Part shown: piece after piece, positions 36,413 to 45,079 of the stretch | Numbering within the stretch: the first letter of the stretch is position 1 | Layout of the letters: each line of letters starts with the position of its first letter | Source of the DNA: Pseudomonas sp. KBW05 | Lineage (GTDB): Bacteria > Pseudomonadota > Gammaproteobacteria > Pseudomonadales > Pseudomonadaceae | Direction of reading: 5' to 3' | Assembly: GCF_003852405.1 (NCBI RefSeq) | Contig: NZ_QAJM01000005.1 | Coordinates: 53,740 to 117,739, forward strand | DNA length: 64,000 bases | The notes under the pieces: generated by a model | Databases searched by the model: none | What the model was told of the DNA's origin: nothing | The model's input: the letters and a program-made list of their open reading frames with translations, nothing else | Position numbers and translations under genes: made by a program

Positions 36413-36787
36413 GAGGGTTGATCGTTCCCACGCTCTGCGTGGGAACGCATCCTGTGACGCTCTGCGTCACCCCTAAATCTACAGTAGGACGCGCAGCGTC
36501 CGGTGCGGCATTCCCACGCGGTAACGGATGGGTTTTGGTGGTGAGTGGAGATCAATGTTTATTGGGTGGAGTGGGCGTGGGTGAGCGTTGGTAGTGCGCT
36601 GAAATGCACCTGTTGGTTCCAGAATTGGTCCCATTGGGTGGGGTTTTGGCCTATGCCGAAACTGCATAATCCCTTCTGCGGCGTTCTGCCGAATGAACAC
36701 CAAATCGAACAAGCGAGTGCACGGCTGATCATCTGAGGATTCGCCTGGCGAAACTGTCTACTCTGTCTTCAGAGCGAGGGTTTAGCC
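36413..36787. repeat. Palindromic repeat cluster and non-coding stretch
   Basis: At 36420-36510 three short palindromes follow each other: CGTTCCCACGCTCTGCGTGG with its closing GAACG, TGACGCTCTGCGTCA and GGACGCGCAGCGTCC. The rest up to 36787 shows no supported gene. An inverted 20-base copy of the first element is found at 41426-41445. Confidence 0.6.
36420..36439 (+). repeat. Left copy of the 20-bp island-flanking repeat
   Basis: GATCGTTCCCACGCTCTGCG; the identical 20 bases appear on the opposite strand at 41426-41445. The two copies bracket the AT-rich island. Confidence 0.75.
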
Positions 36788-37398
36788 ATGTGCGGAAGAC
36801 TTTCACAATATCGCGGGATTCACGACTTTGTAGCAGCGTTGAGTATGCCCAATGCCTTGGTGAACTCGGTGGGTGAACAGCCATCGAGCGGTTCAACGTG
36901 GCACCTACGACACAAGTGGCACTGCTGCATGTGCAGGACAACATACTGCACGCCGACTCAGTGCGCTGGGGCTGGCGACCGCGCTGGGCGAAGAAGGTGG
37001 CTCACGGACCCTTCTTCCGGGCGATATGTCCGCACCGGGCAATCACGTCAATCGATAACTGGTTTGAGTGGGTAGATGAAGGTGGCCCGAAGAAACAGCC
37101 TTACTTAATTCGTCGGCGAGATGGCGCACCTTTTTTTTGCGCGGCTATTGGTCAGCTACCAGACTCGGATGAAGGGACCATCGAACACGATGGTTTCGTG
37201 ATAATCACCGCCGATAGCGCGGGAGGCATGGTGCACATTCATGACCGAAGACCTGTGGTCTTTACGCCTGAGCTGGCCCAATAGTGGCTGGATATGGCCA
37301 CGCCGAAAGGCCGTGCGGAGCAAATGGTGCTGCATCAGGGCGAACCGTCGGATGTCTTTGAGTGGTTCAGAGTCGGCACGGCCTTGGAAATTAAGTAA
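36788..37398 (+). pseudogene. YedK-type SRAP (SOS response-associated peptidase) gene, frameshifted and stopped
   Basis: The protein starts MCGRLSQYRGIHDF, keeping the catalytic Cys2 of the SRAP family that links covalently to abasic sites. Near 36885 the frame changes: the continuing family sequence RFNVAPTTQVALLHVQ, FFRAICPHRAI, DNWFEWVDEGGPKKQPYLIRR and HIHDRRPVVF lies in another frame. A TAG at 37282-37284 then interrupts it, and the family's C-terminal part continues in frame to the TAA at 37396-37398. Two disabling changes make a functional product unlikely. Confidence 0.85.
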
Positions 37399-37658
37399 TA
37401 CGGGAGGCTGCCTGTTAGCGCCTTGGGATTGATGGTGCGCCTCATGTCACGTGCACTCAGAATCAATGTCGTAGACAGGAATGAACAAAGAGCACAGGCA
37501 CATGAGCTCAAGGCACCGTCAAAATGGATCTTGAATAGCCCAAATGGCGGAAGATACTGAGCCTAGGGCAGCGCTACCTATCAAAACACCAACCCCCTAA
37601 CAAAAACCCAAAAAAACCTAACACGAAGCCCGACTTTCTTGACAAACCACCATGCAAA
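37399..37658. other. AT-rich intergenic region before the ATPase gene
   Basis: About 260 bases without a gene. Runs of A with CCTAACA spaced between them (about 37585-37632) suggest curved DNA. TTGACA at 37638-37643 is a good -35 hexamer, but no matching -10 is visible before the proposed GTG. Confidence 0.4.
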
Positions 37659-38819
37659 GTGGAGAGTCACGCACTGAAAACACCTCGTCGGGCCTCCGCT
37701 GTGCAATCATTAGTTGAAATCCAAGGACAAGACCTAGTGTCGCTGATAAACGCGGCACTTGAAGCCAATTACACCGACGTTCGCAAGCTTGGCAGCAAGC
37801 TTGCGTCGCAGATAGGAAAATCTGACCTCGGGACGGCTCAGCAAATCAAATCTTCACTCAAAAAGCGCGGAGTACCCTTACGCACTTCAGGCTACGTTGA
37901 GACCCTACCCACGGACCCTAAATCCAGAGTACCACTGGTAGAAGAGCAGCCTTGGCCTGTCACGCCTGTTTTTCTTGAGGATAACCTGAAATCCGTATTC
38001 GAAGCATTTATTAGCGACATAAAAAACCATGATAAATTAGCTGCGCACGGACTTACTGGAAAGTCGAATCTACTAATGTCGGGCCCTCCTGGAACGGGAA
38101 AGACACTAGTTGCTGGGCATATCGCCGCCCAACTCGGCCTTCCTTTGTATATTGTCAGATTGGACTCTCTTGTATCCTCGTTACTCGGCGATACAGCAAA
38201 AAACATTAGAAATGTTTTTGACTATGTTCCACACATGGGTGGGGTCCTGTTTTTAGATGAGTTTGATGCTGTAGCCAAAGTCCGCGACGACAAGCATGAA
38301 CTTGGAGAATTAAAGCGCGTTGTCAATACGCTAATCCAGGCAATTGACGCTCTAGACGACAAAGCAATAGTAATCGCAGCCACCAATCACTCAGAACTTC
38401 TTGACAGAGCAATATGGCGTCGATTCCCATATAAAATGCATTTCTCCCTACCCTCTTCTGACTTGAAAAAACATCTATGGGATCACTTCCTTTTTCAAGA
38501 TAGCGGTGTAGAACAGGATCTTAGCACTCTTGCCAAACTTTCAAGAACTCTCTCAGGCGCTGACATTGAGTCAATCGCTCTCGCGACTCGAAGAGAATCA
38601 ATTATTAACGACACCCCTTTAAATACGCATAACGCATATTTATCAATTCTCGAACTAGAGATGAGAAGCATATCATCTCAAAGCACGAACCATGACTTTT
38701 CCGACAAAAAAAATACTGCTAAATTCTTACACTCTAACTACGGTTTATCGCAGGCAGAAGTGGGGAAACTCCTCAATTTAAGCAGACAAACCATTGCTGG
38801 CTACCTCAAGGAAAGATGA
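37659..38819 (+). CDS. ietA: AAA+ ATPase, IetA-like component of an ATPase-subtilase defence/toxin-antitoxin system
   Basis: 386 residues from GTG 37659; there is no clear ribosome site, so the start is uncertain and a later GTG near 37702 is possible. Walker A GPPGTGKT is at residues 142-149, Walker B VLFLDEFD at 196-203, sensor 1 ATNH at 240-243 and arginine-finger region AIWRRFPYK at 251-259. The C-terminal 30 residues, SNYGLSQAEVGKLLNLSRQT followed by IAGYLKER, look like a helix-turn-helix. It is followed three bases later by a subtilisin-like protease gene. The pair matches IetA-IetS, described as a plasmid-stabilising toxin-antitoxin pair (IetA as antitoxin) and reported as anti-phage. 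The genes are far more AT-rich than their surroundings. Confidence 0.8.
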   Translation: MESHALKTPRRASAVQSLVEIQGQDLVSLINAALEANYTDVRKLGSKLASQIGKSDLGTAQQIKSSLKKRGVPLRTSGYVETLPTDPKSRVPLVEEQPWPVTPVFLEDNLKSVFEAFISDIKNHDKLAAHGLTGKSNLLMSGPPGTGKTLVAGHIAAQLGLPLYIVRLDSLVSSLLGDTAKNIRNVFDYVPHMGGVLFLDEFDAVAKVRDDKHELGELKRVVNTLIQAIDALDDKAIVIAATNHSELLDRAIWRRFPYKMHFSLPSSDLKKHLWDHFLFQDSGVEQDLSTLAKLSRTLSGADIESIALATRRESIINDTPLNTHNAYLSILELEMRSISSQSTNHDFSDKKNTAKFLHSNYGLSQAEVGKLLNLSRQTIAGYLKER

Positions 38820-38822
38820 AAA

Positions 38823-41054
38823 ATGAGCTCAGGGAAGCCTCTAATCAACCCAGTGTTGAAATTTATGCGACTCGCCTCTCCCGCCCCTGTACCTGGAGGA
38901 GGAAAAAATGCTAAAAGCATTGTTCTTGCTCGCTTACAGTCTCAACAAGAGAAGCTTTCCGCAAGCATCTATGACTTGGCCAAAAGACCAAAAATTGAGC
39001 ACGAGGGCCTTACGCATCTTATCGCAAGAATGTTTGACGACTCCCACGCCCCTTCTTGGACTCCCAGCGATGTATTCAACTCAAATTCCGGGTGCCGAGT
39101 CATTGCACCGGCATACGATGGCTATTTAATAGAAGTCAAATCATCCGAACTAGAGGCTTTAGCCAAAAATATAAAATACGCTAAAACCATTCATGAAAAA
39201 GTTGATATTTCAAGAGTTAGCGAAGTAGATCTATTCGACTCAAAAGAAGTATCAAGAAATTTCTCAACAACTCGCCTATGGAAAGAGTCCAGAGAAAATA
39301 ATGGCGATGGGTACTTCAATGTATGGCTGCTACCATTTACGAACAAAAAATCTCGTGAGTCAGTAGCCAAAACCCTTCGTTCCTTACATGAAAAACACAA
39401 ATTGGGCTTTGGCGACATTGAATTCTCCACCAGCCCTGCAATAGCGGAAGAAGACCAGCTAACGCAAGAGGACTCCGATAATTATTTCCTTGAGAACCTG
39501 ATAGAAAACTATCTTGCTGATGGAAATGCCATTGCGTCTATGCAGATACGCTCGGAGGAAGCATTACAGGACCTTATCGGATCAGGCTCTGTATATCGTG
39601 TTGACCCCGTGGCTCGCGTAGGGGCTGTATCCACACCCGGCGAGGGTGTTGAGCCAACGCCCCCGTCACACAAAGATAACCTGCCGACTGTCCTGATTAT
39701 CGACGGGGGAACTAATGCGCCTAGCTACAAACACCTACAAACATCAAAAGTTAACTTTTTAGTTAATGACTATATCGCTGACCTCAAGCACGGCAATCAA
39801 GTCACCTCACTGATTTGCCATGCTCACGCCTGGAACAATAACCGCTCGCTACCGCAACTAAACTGTAAATACATTTCAGCGCAAGCAATAGCAAAAAGAT
39901 CAGCAACAAAATCACCCTCTCTAAATCAACTCATTTCTTACCTTAAGGTAATCGCAACAGAAACAACAGGCCTTTCAAGGGTCTGGAACATGTCATTCAA
40001 TCAAGAAAAACCATCTCTTTCAAGAAGTGAAGTTAGCTACCTTGGCCATGAGCTGAGTAAAATCGCTAGGGAGCATAATATCCTACCAATAATATCTATA
40101 GGAAACGCTCTAGACCTTAATGATAGAACCTTGTGCCCTCCAGCAGACTGTGAGGCGGCGCTTACCGTCAGCGGCCGTATTTCCAACAAAGACGGGACTC
40201 CCGGCTCAGCATGCGCAGTGAGCCTCAAAGGCCCTGCTCCCGCCGGAATGATAAAACCTGATCTTTCGTGGTTCTCAACTTTGCGCATGATTGGAGGAGT
40301 TGTAGAGACAGGAACAAGCTTCAGTACGCCACTGGTTTCGTCTCTTGCAGCTCACACCTTCAATAATTTGAAAGACCCTACTCCCGACTTAGTAAGAGCG
40401 CTGCTAATTAACACCTCTGAACTTCACACTCATGACCAGTCTCTCGGCTGGGGCACGCCGTGGACCGAGAATAGCCTTCCGTGGATGTGCGAAACAGGAG
40501 CGGTTACACTCGCGTGGACGGCAAAGATCAAACCAGGATTCTCTTATTACTGGAATGACATACCAATTCCCTCTGATATGATCGACGGGCAAAAGCTATC
40601 AGGCACTATCGCCCTGACAGCCATTTTAAAACCTGTTGTCTCGAATTTGACCGGACCAAATTATTTCTCCACCAGACTTCAGGTAGCATTACAGGGCACA
40701 ACCAGGACTGGTAAAACAGAGAACCTCCTCGGCTCAATGAAAGAGCATAAGGAAAAAGAACTGACTGCACGCGAAGATCTCGCCAAGTGGAGCCCTATCA
40801 GAAGGCACATAAAGCATTTCCCTTCTAAGATCCTCGGCAAAACCACTGCAAGACTTCACGCTCGCATATTCGCTCGTGACTTATATCAATTCCAAATGGC
40901 ACATCACTCCGAGCTCGGAGAGCAAGAGGTCGCCTTCGTTCTCACCTTCAAAACGGACAAGGACAACGAAGACATTTACAACAACATGATTTCTAAACTT
41001 GGAACAGATGTAGAAAGCGCAACAATAGAACAGAATATCAACATTGAAGTTTAG
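38823..41054 (+). CDS. ietS: Subtilisin-like (S8) serine protease, IetS-like component
   Basis: 743 residues, no signal peptide, so probably cytoplasmic. The S8 triad is readable: Asp294 in VLIIDGGTN, His323 in LKHGNQVTSLICH and Ser499 in ETGTSFSTPLVSS; the oxyanion-hole Asn is likely Asn428 in ISIGNAL. About 285 residues precede the protease domain and about 200 follow it, both without recognised domains and plausible sites for target recognition or for control by the ATPase. Intracellular subtilases paired with an AAA ATPase are the IetAS arrangement, where the protease is the toxic effector. A strong terminator follows. Confidence 0.82.
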   Translation: MSSGKPLINPVLKFMRLASPAPVPGGGKNAKSIVLARLQSQQEKLSASIYDLAKRPKIEHEGLTHLIARMFDDSHAPSWTPSDVFNSNSGCRVIAPAYDGYLIEVKSSELEALAKNIKYAKTIHEKVDISRVSEVDLFDSKEVSRNFSTTRLWKESRENNGDGYFNVWLLPFTNKKSRESVAKTLRSLHEKHKLGFGDIEFSTSPAIAEEDQLTQEDSDNYFLENLIENYLADGNAIASMQIRSEEALQDLIGSGSVYRVDPVARVGAVSTPGEGVEPTPPSHKDNLPTVLIIDGGTNAPSYKHLQTSKVNFLVNDYIADLKHGNQVTSLICHAHAWNNNRSLPQLNCKYISAQAIAKRSATKSPSLNQLISYLKVIATETTGLSRVWNMSFNQEKPSLSRSEVSYLGHELSKIAREHNILPIISIGNALDLNDRTLCPPADCEAALTVSGRISNKDGTPGSACAVSLKGPAPAGMIKPDLSWFSTLRMIGGVVETGTSFSTPLVSSLAAHTFNNLKDPTPDLVRALLINTSELHTHDQSLGWGTPWTENSLPWMCETGAVTLAWTAKIKPGFSYYWNDIPIPSDMIDGQKLSGTIALTAILKPVVSNLTGPNYFSTRLQVALQGTTRTGKTENLLGSMKEHKEKELTAREDLAKWSPIRRHIKHFPSKILGKTTARLHARIFARDLYQFQMAHHSELGEQEVAFVLTFKTDKDNEDIYNNMISKLGTDVESATIEQNINIEV

Positions 41055-41083
41055 CAAATATAGTCATATTTAGCCTTGATCAA

Positions 41084-41113
41084 AATAATACCCGCAGAAT
41101 AGCGGGTATTATT
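41084..41113 (+). terminator. Terminator of the ATPase-protease pair
   Basis: A 12-bp perfect stem, AATAATACCCGC (41084-41095) with GCGGGTATTATT (41102-41113), six-base loop, followed by TATTC. Confidence 0.85.
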
Positions 41114-41132
41114 TATTCAAATAAGCCACGCG

Positions 41133-41411
41133 CTATTCGGGCTTTCCTTCAAGAAATGATACTACCCCCGTCTCTCTTACCTGCGCTCGCAGTCGTGTGC
41201 CGATACTGCTGGTTTCCAGTTGAACAAAGTTTGCCACCATCGCACAGTCATGCATGAGTAGCTCAGTAATGTCGAACAGAATGGCGTTCTCTGGGTTGTT
41301 CGCGCCATCAGCAGCAGGGTTGATCTGCTCCTGCTCATCGCCTGTTACCTTCCTGACTGGCGGATGGCGGCACTGATCTGCAGCAGTAGTCGGCACGCCC
41401 AGTCTGAACAA
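41133..41411 (-). CDS. Small hypothetical protein, possible fragment
   Basis: Up to 92 residues if a TTG at 41411 is used; no ribosome site is visible. The C-terminal half (LFDITELLMHDCAMVANFVQLETSS) has the look of small helical Pseudomonas proteins of unknown function, while the first 35 residues are unconvincing. It may be a decayed gene at the right edge of the island. Confidence 0.35.
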   Translation of the reverse strand: MFRLGVPTTAADQCRHPPVRKVTGDEQEQINPAADGANNPENAILFDITELLMHDCAMVANFVQLETSSIGTRLRAQVRETGVVSFLEGKPE

Positions 41412-41425
41412 TGGAAAGAATTACC

Positions 41426-41445
41426 CGCAGAGCGTGGGAACGATC
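41426..41445 (-). repeat. Right copy of the 20-bp island-flanking repeat
   Basis: Reverse complement of GATCGTTCCCACGCTCTGCG, identical to 36420-36439. The matching second palindrome arm present on the left is missing here. Confidence 0.75.
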
Positions 41446-41484
41446 AGGCCGGCTGCGCTCCTGGGAGCGCAGCCGGCCTTTGTG
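41446..41484. terminator. Strong hairpin at the 3' end of terC
   Basis: GGCCGGCTGCGCTCC and GAGCGCAGCCGGCC form a 14-bp GC-rich stem with a very short loop, beginning near 41447; TTTGTGTTT follows on the plus strand. It lies just beyond the stop of terC on the minus strand. Confidence 0.75.
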
Positions 41485-41493
41485 TTTCAGCGA

Positions 41494-42243
41494 TTACTGC
41501 CGGGCAGCAAGCAAACGCTTGTGACGGTTGCGTCGGGCGATGTTCAAGCACTCGATCGCCGCCGAGAACGCCATGGCCGCGTACACGTAGCCTTTCGGTA
41601 CATGGGCGCCGAAGCCTTCGGCGATCAACGTCATGCCGATCATGATCAGGAAGCCCAGGGCCAGCATCACCACGGTCGGGTTGTCGTTGATGAACTTGGC
41701 CAGCGGTTCGGCCGCCACCAGCATCACGATCACCGAGGTCACCACGGCGATGATCATGATCGGCAAGTGCTCGGTCATGCCCACGGCGGTAATGATGCTG
41801 TCGATGGAAAACACCAGGTCCAGCAACAGGATCTGCCCGATGGCCGCCGCGAAACCGATGGCCACTGTATTGCCGACGCTGGCCTTCTCCTCGGGCTCCG
41901 GGTCCATGCTGTGATGGATCTCGGTGGTGGCCTTCCATACCAGGAACAGGCCGCCGGCGATCAGGATCATGTCCTTCCACGAGAACGCCTGGCCGAACAC
42001 TTCGAACACCGGCGCCGTCAATTGCACGATGAACGCGATGGTGCTCAACAGGCCCAGGCGCAACACCAGCGCCATGCTGATACCGATGCGCCGCGCCTTG
42101 GCCCGGTGCTGCTCGGGCAGCTTGTTGGTGAGGATCGAGATAAAGATCAGGTTATCGATGCCCAGCACGATCTCCATGACGATCAAGGTCGCCAGGGCGA
42201 CCCAGGCAGTGGGGCTGGCGGCCAGTTGTAAAAGGTAATCCAT
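41494..42243 (-). CDS. TerC-family integral membrane protein
   Basis: 249 residues with about seven helices. The TerC pattern is clear: [16 protein letters not shown] in helix 1-2 and [16 protein letters not shown] in the middle, each with the conserved acidic residues, then [20 protein letters not shown]. Members are linked to tellurite resistance or manganese export and protein metalation. A small lipoprotein gene lies 28 bases upstream and may be in the same transcript. Confidence 0.9.
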   Translation of the reverse strand: MDYLLQLAASPTAWVALATLIVMEIVLGIDNLIFISILTNKLPEQHRAKARRIGISMALVLRLGLLSTIAFIVQLTAPVFEVFGQAFSWKDMILIAGGLFLVWKATTEIHHSMDPEPEEKASVGNTVAIGFAAAIGQILLLDLVFSIDSIITAVGMTEHLPIMIIAVVTSVIVMLVAAEPLAKFINDNPTVVMLALGFLIMIGMTLIAEGFGAHVPKGYVYAAMAFSAAIECLNIARRNRHKRLLAARQ

Positions 42244-42271
42244 AGGTCAGTCCTGACGTTGTGCTGGGGAA

Positions 42272-42517
42272 TTAGGTTTCTTTGGTGTCGGAAGCTTCTT
42301 CAGCTTCATCTTCTTGCTTCTCAGGCTTGATCAGCCCTTGTGTCGCTTCACTCAACGCCTGCTCGGCGGCCTTGTGGGTGTCGTCGATCGCTTGCTTGGC
42401 CGACTCGGTGGCCTTGCCCAACACCTGCTGCGCGCTTTTTTCGACCTGATCACAACCGCTGACCACAACCAATGAAAGCGCAAGCAACGCTGCCGTGCCC
42501 AGGGAATTGAGTTTCAT
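42272..42517 (-). CDS. Small helical lipoprotein
   Basis: 81 residues. The signal peptide ends at the lipobox VVSGC (Cys22). The mature protein is a charged helical stretch (QQVLGKATESAKQAIDDTHK, then KAAEQALSEATQ) with an acidic tail, like the small alanine-rich lipoproteins attached to the envelope. Reads towards terC. Confidence 0.8.
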   Translation of the reverse strand: MKLNSLGTAALLALSLVVVSGCDQVEKSAQQVLGKATESAKQAIDDTHKAAEQALSEATQGLIKPEKQEDEAEEASDTKET

Positions 42518-42602
42518 GATGTATTCCTCGTTAGAACCATTGGGTCCAAGTAGTGGCCCCGCGATAGCGAGGCATTCTATGCAGATGAACAGTTCAGGAA
42601 AA

Positions 42603-42641
42603 TTCGTATTTTTCTCGCGTATACTTCGGTTTTTACGAAGT
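42603..42641. promoter_or_regulatory. Dyad and imperfect repeat before nhaR
   Basis: ACTTCG at 42623-42628 and CGAAGT at 42636-42641 are exact inverse copies around seven bases; a related TTCGTATTTTT lies 22 bases upstream near 42603. The dyad ends 10 bases before the nhaR ATG and may be an autoregulatory site. Confidence 0.35.
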
Positions 42642-42651
42642 GAGAGCGCGC

Positions 42652-43554
42652 ATGCTCAATTACCGACAACTGCATTACTTCTGGGTCGTGGCCAAGACAG
42701 GCAGCATCGTGCGCGCCTGTGAGCAGTTGAACCTCACGCCCCAGACCATCAGCGGGCAGATCAGTCTGCTGGAGCAAACGTTCGGTATCGCGCTGTTTCA
42801 ACGGGTCGGCCGCCAGTTGGAACTGACCGAGGCCGGGCGCCAGGCCCTGCCCTACGCCGAGCAGATGTTCCAGACCGGCAATGAATTGGAAGCGATGCTG
42901 CGCGCCCAGCCCAACGAGCAGCAGATCGTGTTCCGCGTCGGGGTGGCGGATGTGGTGCCCAAATCCATCGTCTACCGGCTGATTGCACCGACCATGGAGC
43001 TGAGCGAGCCGATCCGCATCACCTGCCGTGAAGACAAACTCGAACGCCTGCTGGCCGACCTGGCGATCCAGCGCCTGGACCTGGTGATCTCCGACAGCCC
43101 CATGCCGACGCACCTGGATATCAAGGGCTACAGCCAGAAGCTGGGCGAATGTGGGATCAGTTTTTTCGCCATCCAGGCGCTGGCTGACCGCTATGGCGGC
43201 GATTTCCCACAGTGTTTGCAGGGTGCGCCGTTATTGATTCCGGGGGCAGAGACGGTGGTGCGCAGCCGCTTGCAGCGTTGGTTTGCCGAGCAGCAGATCC
43301 AACCCAAGATCATTGGCGAGTTCGACGACAGCGCGTTGATGCAGGCATTCGGCCAATCCGGCAGCGGGATCTTTATCGCCCCCAGCGTGATTGCCGATGA
43401 AGTGGTGCGCCAGTACGGCGTGGCCTTGATCGGCCAGACCACGGCGGTGACCGAGTCGTTCTACGCGATCTCGGTGGAGCGCAAGGTCAAGCACCCCGGG
43501 ATTGTGGCGATTACCGAAGGGGCACGGCGGGAGTTGTTCACCGCCCTGCCCTGA
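42652..43554 (+). CDS. nhaR: NhaR-like LysR-family transcriptional activator
   Basis: 300 residues from ATG 42652 (a GTG four codons earlier is possible). The N-terminus MLNYRQLHYFWVVAKTGSI, with TPQTISGQISLLEQ as recognition helix, is typical of NhaR, the Na+-responsive activator of sodium/proton antiport. The rest is the LysR effector domain. No nhaA is adjacent, although an Na+/H+ antiporter gene lies at 52.4-53.7 kb. Confidence 0.85.
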   Translation: MLNYRQLHYFWVVAKTGSIVRACEQLNLTPQTISGQISLLEQTFGIALFQRVGRQLELTEAGRQALPYAEQMFQTGNELEAMLRAQPNEQQIVFRVGVADVVPKSIVYRLIAPTMELSEPIRITCREDKLERLLADLAIQRLDLVISDSPMPTHLDIKGYSQKLGECGISFFAIQALADRYGGDFPQCLQGAPLLIPGAETVVRSRLQRWFAEQQIQPKIIGEFDDSALMQAFGQSGSGIFIAPSVIADEVVRQYGVALIGQTTAVTESFYAISVERKVKHPGIVAITEGARRELFTALP

Positions 43555-43559
43555 CGCCT

Positions 43560-43657
43560 ATGTGGCGAGGGAGCTTGCTCCCGCTGGAGTGCGCAGCGCT
43601 CCCAAAAATCCTGGGGCCGCTTCGCAGCCCAGCGGGAGCAAGCTCCCTCGCCACAGC
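43560..43657. repeat. REPIN-like inverted pair (GAGGGAGCTTGCTCCC type)
   Basis: GTGGCGAGGGAGCTTGCTCC at the left and GGAGCAAGCTCCCTCGCCAC at the right enclose about 50 bases. Located between convergent nhaR and MFS genes. Confidence 0.88.
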
Positions 43658-43674
43658 AAGCCCACAGCCATGGA

Positions 43675-44829
43675 TCAGGCGCAGGCAGACAGCGGTTTTA
43701 CTCTCATCAGCCACAGTGCCAGCAGAATCGACACCAAGATAAACCCGGACGCCGCAAACCCCAGGCTGCCCAGGCCAAGGGTGTCGATCACATGCCCGCC
43801 GACCAACGCGCCCAAACCAATCCCCAGGTTGGCCCCGGCGATATTCAGCGACGCCGCAAACGCCGGCGCGTGGGGCGCGGCTTTCATCAGGCGCACATGG
43901 CTGACCAGGAACATCGCCGCCTGGGTCACCCCCCACACCGCCATCGCGGCGGCCAGGCCAATGGTGGAATGAATCGCCGGCACCAGCGCGACCATCCCCG
44001 CACTCATGAAACCGCAGAACACCATGGACGCGATCAACGGATGGCGATCCACCGCGCGCCCGCCCAATGAATTGCCGATCAGGCCGACTGCACCGAAGCC
44101 CATCAGGCACCAGCCCACGAGCGTGCCGTCAAAGCCGGCCAGGCGCTCGAGGATGTCCGCCAGGTAGGTGTAGGCCGTGAACATGCCGCTGAACACCAGG
44201 ATCGACAACAGGATATGGCCCTGCATCAGCGGGTTGCGCAGGATCTTGAACTGCGAGCGCAACGACACCTGGTCGTTCTTCGGCTGGGTCACCGGCAGGT
44301 AGATATACAGCAGCAACGCCTTGGCCAGCGCCACGACCGCGAGGATGGCAAACGCGCTGCGCCAGCCGAACATATCGGAGATCAGCGTGCCCACCGGGAT
44401 ACCGAACACCGTGGCGCAGACAATGCCGAAGCCGATCTTCTCGATGGCGCGACCGGCGAATTCCGGGCCGACGATATCCACCGCCGTTTCACTGGCCAGG
44501 GCCCAGAACACTGGCAAGCCCAGCGCCGGAATCAACCGCGCCAGGGCCATCACCCAGATATTCGGCGCCAGCGCAGCCACGGTATTGGCCACCCCAAACA
44601 GGATCAGGATGCTGATGAACAGGCGCTTGCGTGGGAAGCGCGCGCAGTAGGCCGTGAGAAACGGCCCGAATGCCGCGACGGTAAAGGCGAACAAGGTCAC
44701 CAGCAGCCCGGCCTGGGACACGCTGACATTCAGGTCCCGGGCGATGGACGGCAGCAGGCCGACGATGACGAATTCTGTGGTCAGCACGGTAAAACCGGCG
44801 GCCGACAGCAGCAGGATGGGGAACAGCAT
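43675..44829 (-). CDS. MFS transporter (AraJ/NepI-like exporter group)
   Basis: 384 residues with about twelve helices. N-terminal TTEFVIVGLLPSIARDLNVS is the DHA1 drug-efflux group signature; the loop YCARFPRKRLF corresponds to motif A. Substrate is unknown; relatives export sugars, purine nucleosides or drugs. The 5' leader contains a short TGCTGTCGT tandem repeat. Confidence 0.82.
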   Translation of the reverse strand: MLFPILLLSAAGFTVLTTEFVIVGLLPSIARDLNVSVSQAGLLVTLFAFTVAAFGPFLTAYCARFPRKRLFISILILFGVANTVAALAPNIWVMALARLIPALGLPVFWALASETAVDIVGPEFAGRAIEKIGFGIVCATVFGIPVGTLISDMFGWRSAFAILAVVALAKALLLYIYLPVTQPKNDQVSLRSQFKILRNPLMQGHILLSILVFSGMFTAYTYLADILERLAGFDGTLVGWCLMGFGAVGLIGNSLGGRAVDRHPLIASMVFCGFMSAGMVALVPAIHSTIGLAAAMAVWGVTQAAMFLVSHVRLMKAAPHAPAFAASLNIAGANLGIGLGALVGGHVIDTLGLGSLGFAASGFILVSILLALWLMRVKPLSACA

Positions 44830-44845
44830 GAAAACTCCAGAAACG

Positions 44846-44871
44846 ACGACAGCAACGACAGCAACGACAGC
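44846..44871. repeat. 9-bp tandem repeat, about three copies
   Basis: ACGACAGCA is repeated almost three times (44846-44871) just upstream of the MFS start on the minus strand, a possible slippage site. Confidence 0.6.
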
Positions 44872-45079
44872 CCAATGGGCCCGCTGACAGATAGGAAAGG
44901 TGAGAGGCGAGAATCTTAACAGAGTATGTCTGGCTTTGCCGAAGCCCTACGGATGCGGGTGACGGAATGCCGCAGCGTCAGGGAGCTTTCCTACAGCATG
45001 CTAGACTCCGCGCCTGTTTCCTACAGCCCTTTCTGCCTGCAATGCTGCGCCCTACTAAAAAAATCAGAGACAAGTGTTT

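Noticed and set aside
36885-37284. Programmed frameshift in the YedK gene
   Set aside because: No slippery heptamer at the junction, and a second in-frame stop makes a decayed gene more likely.
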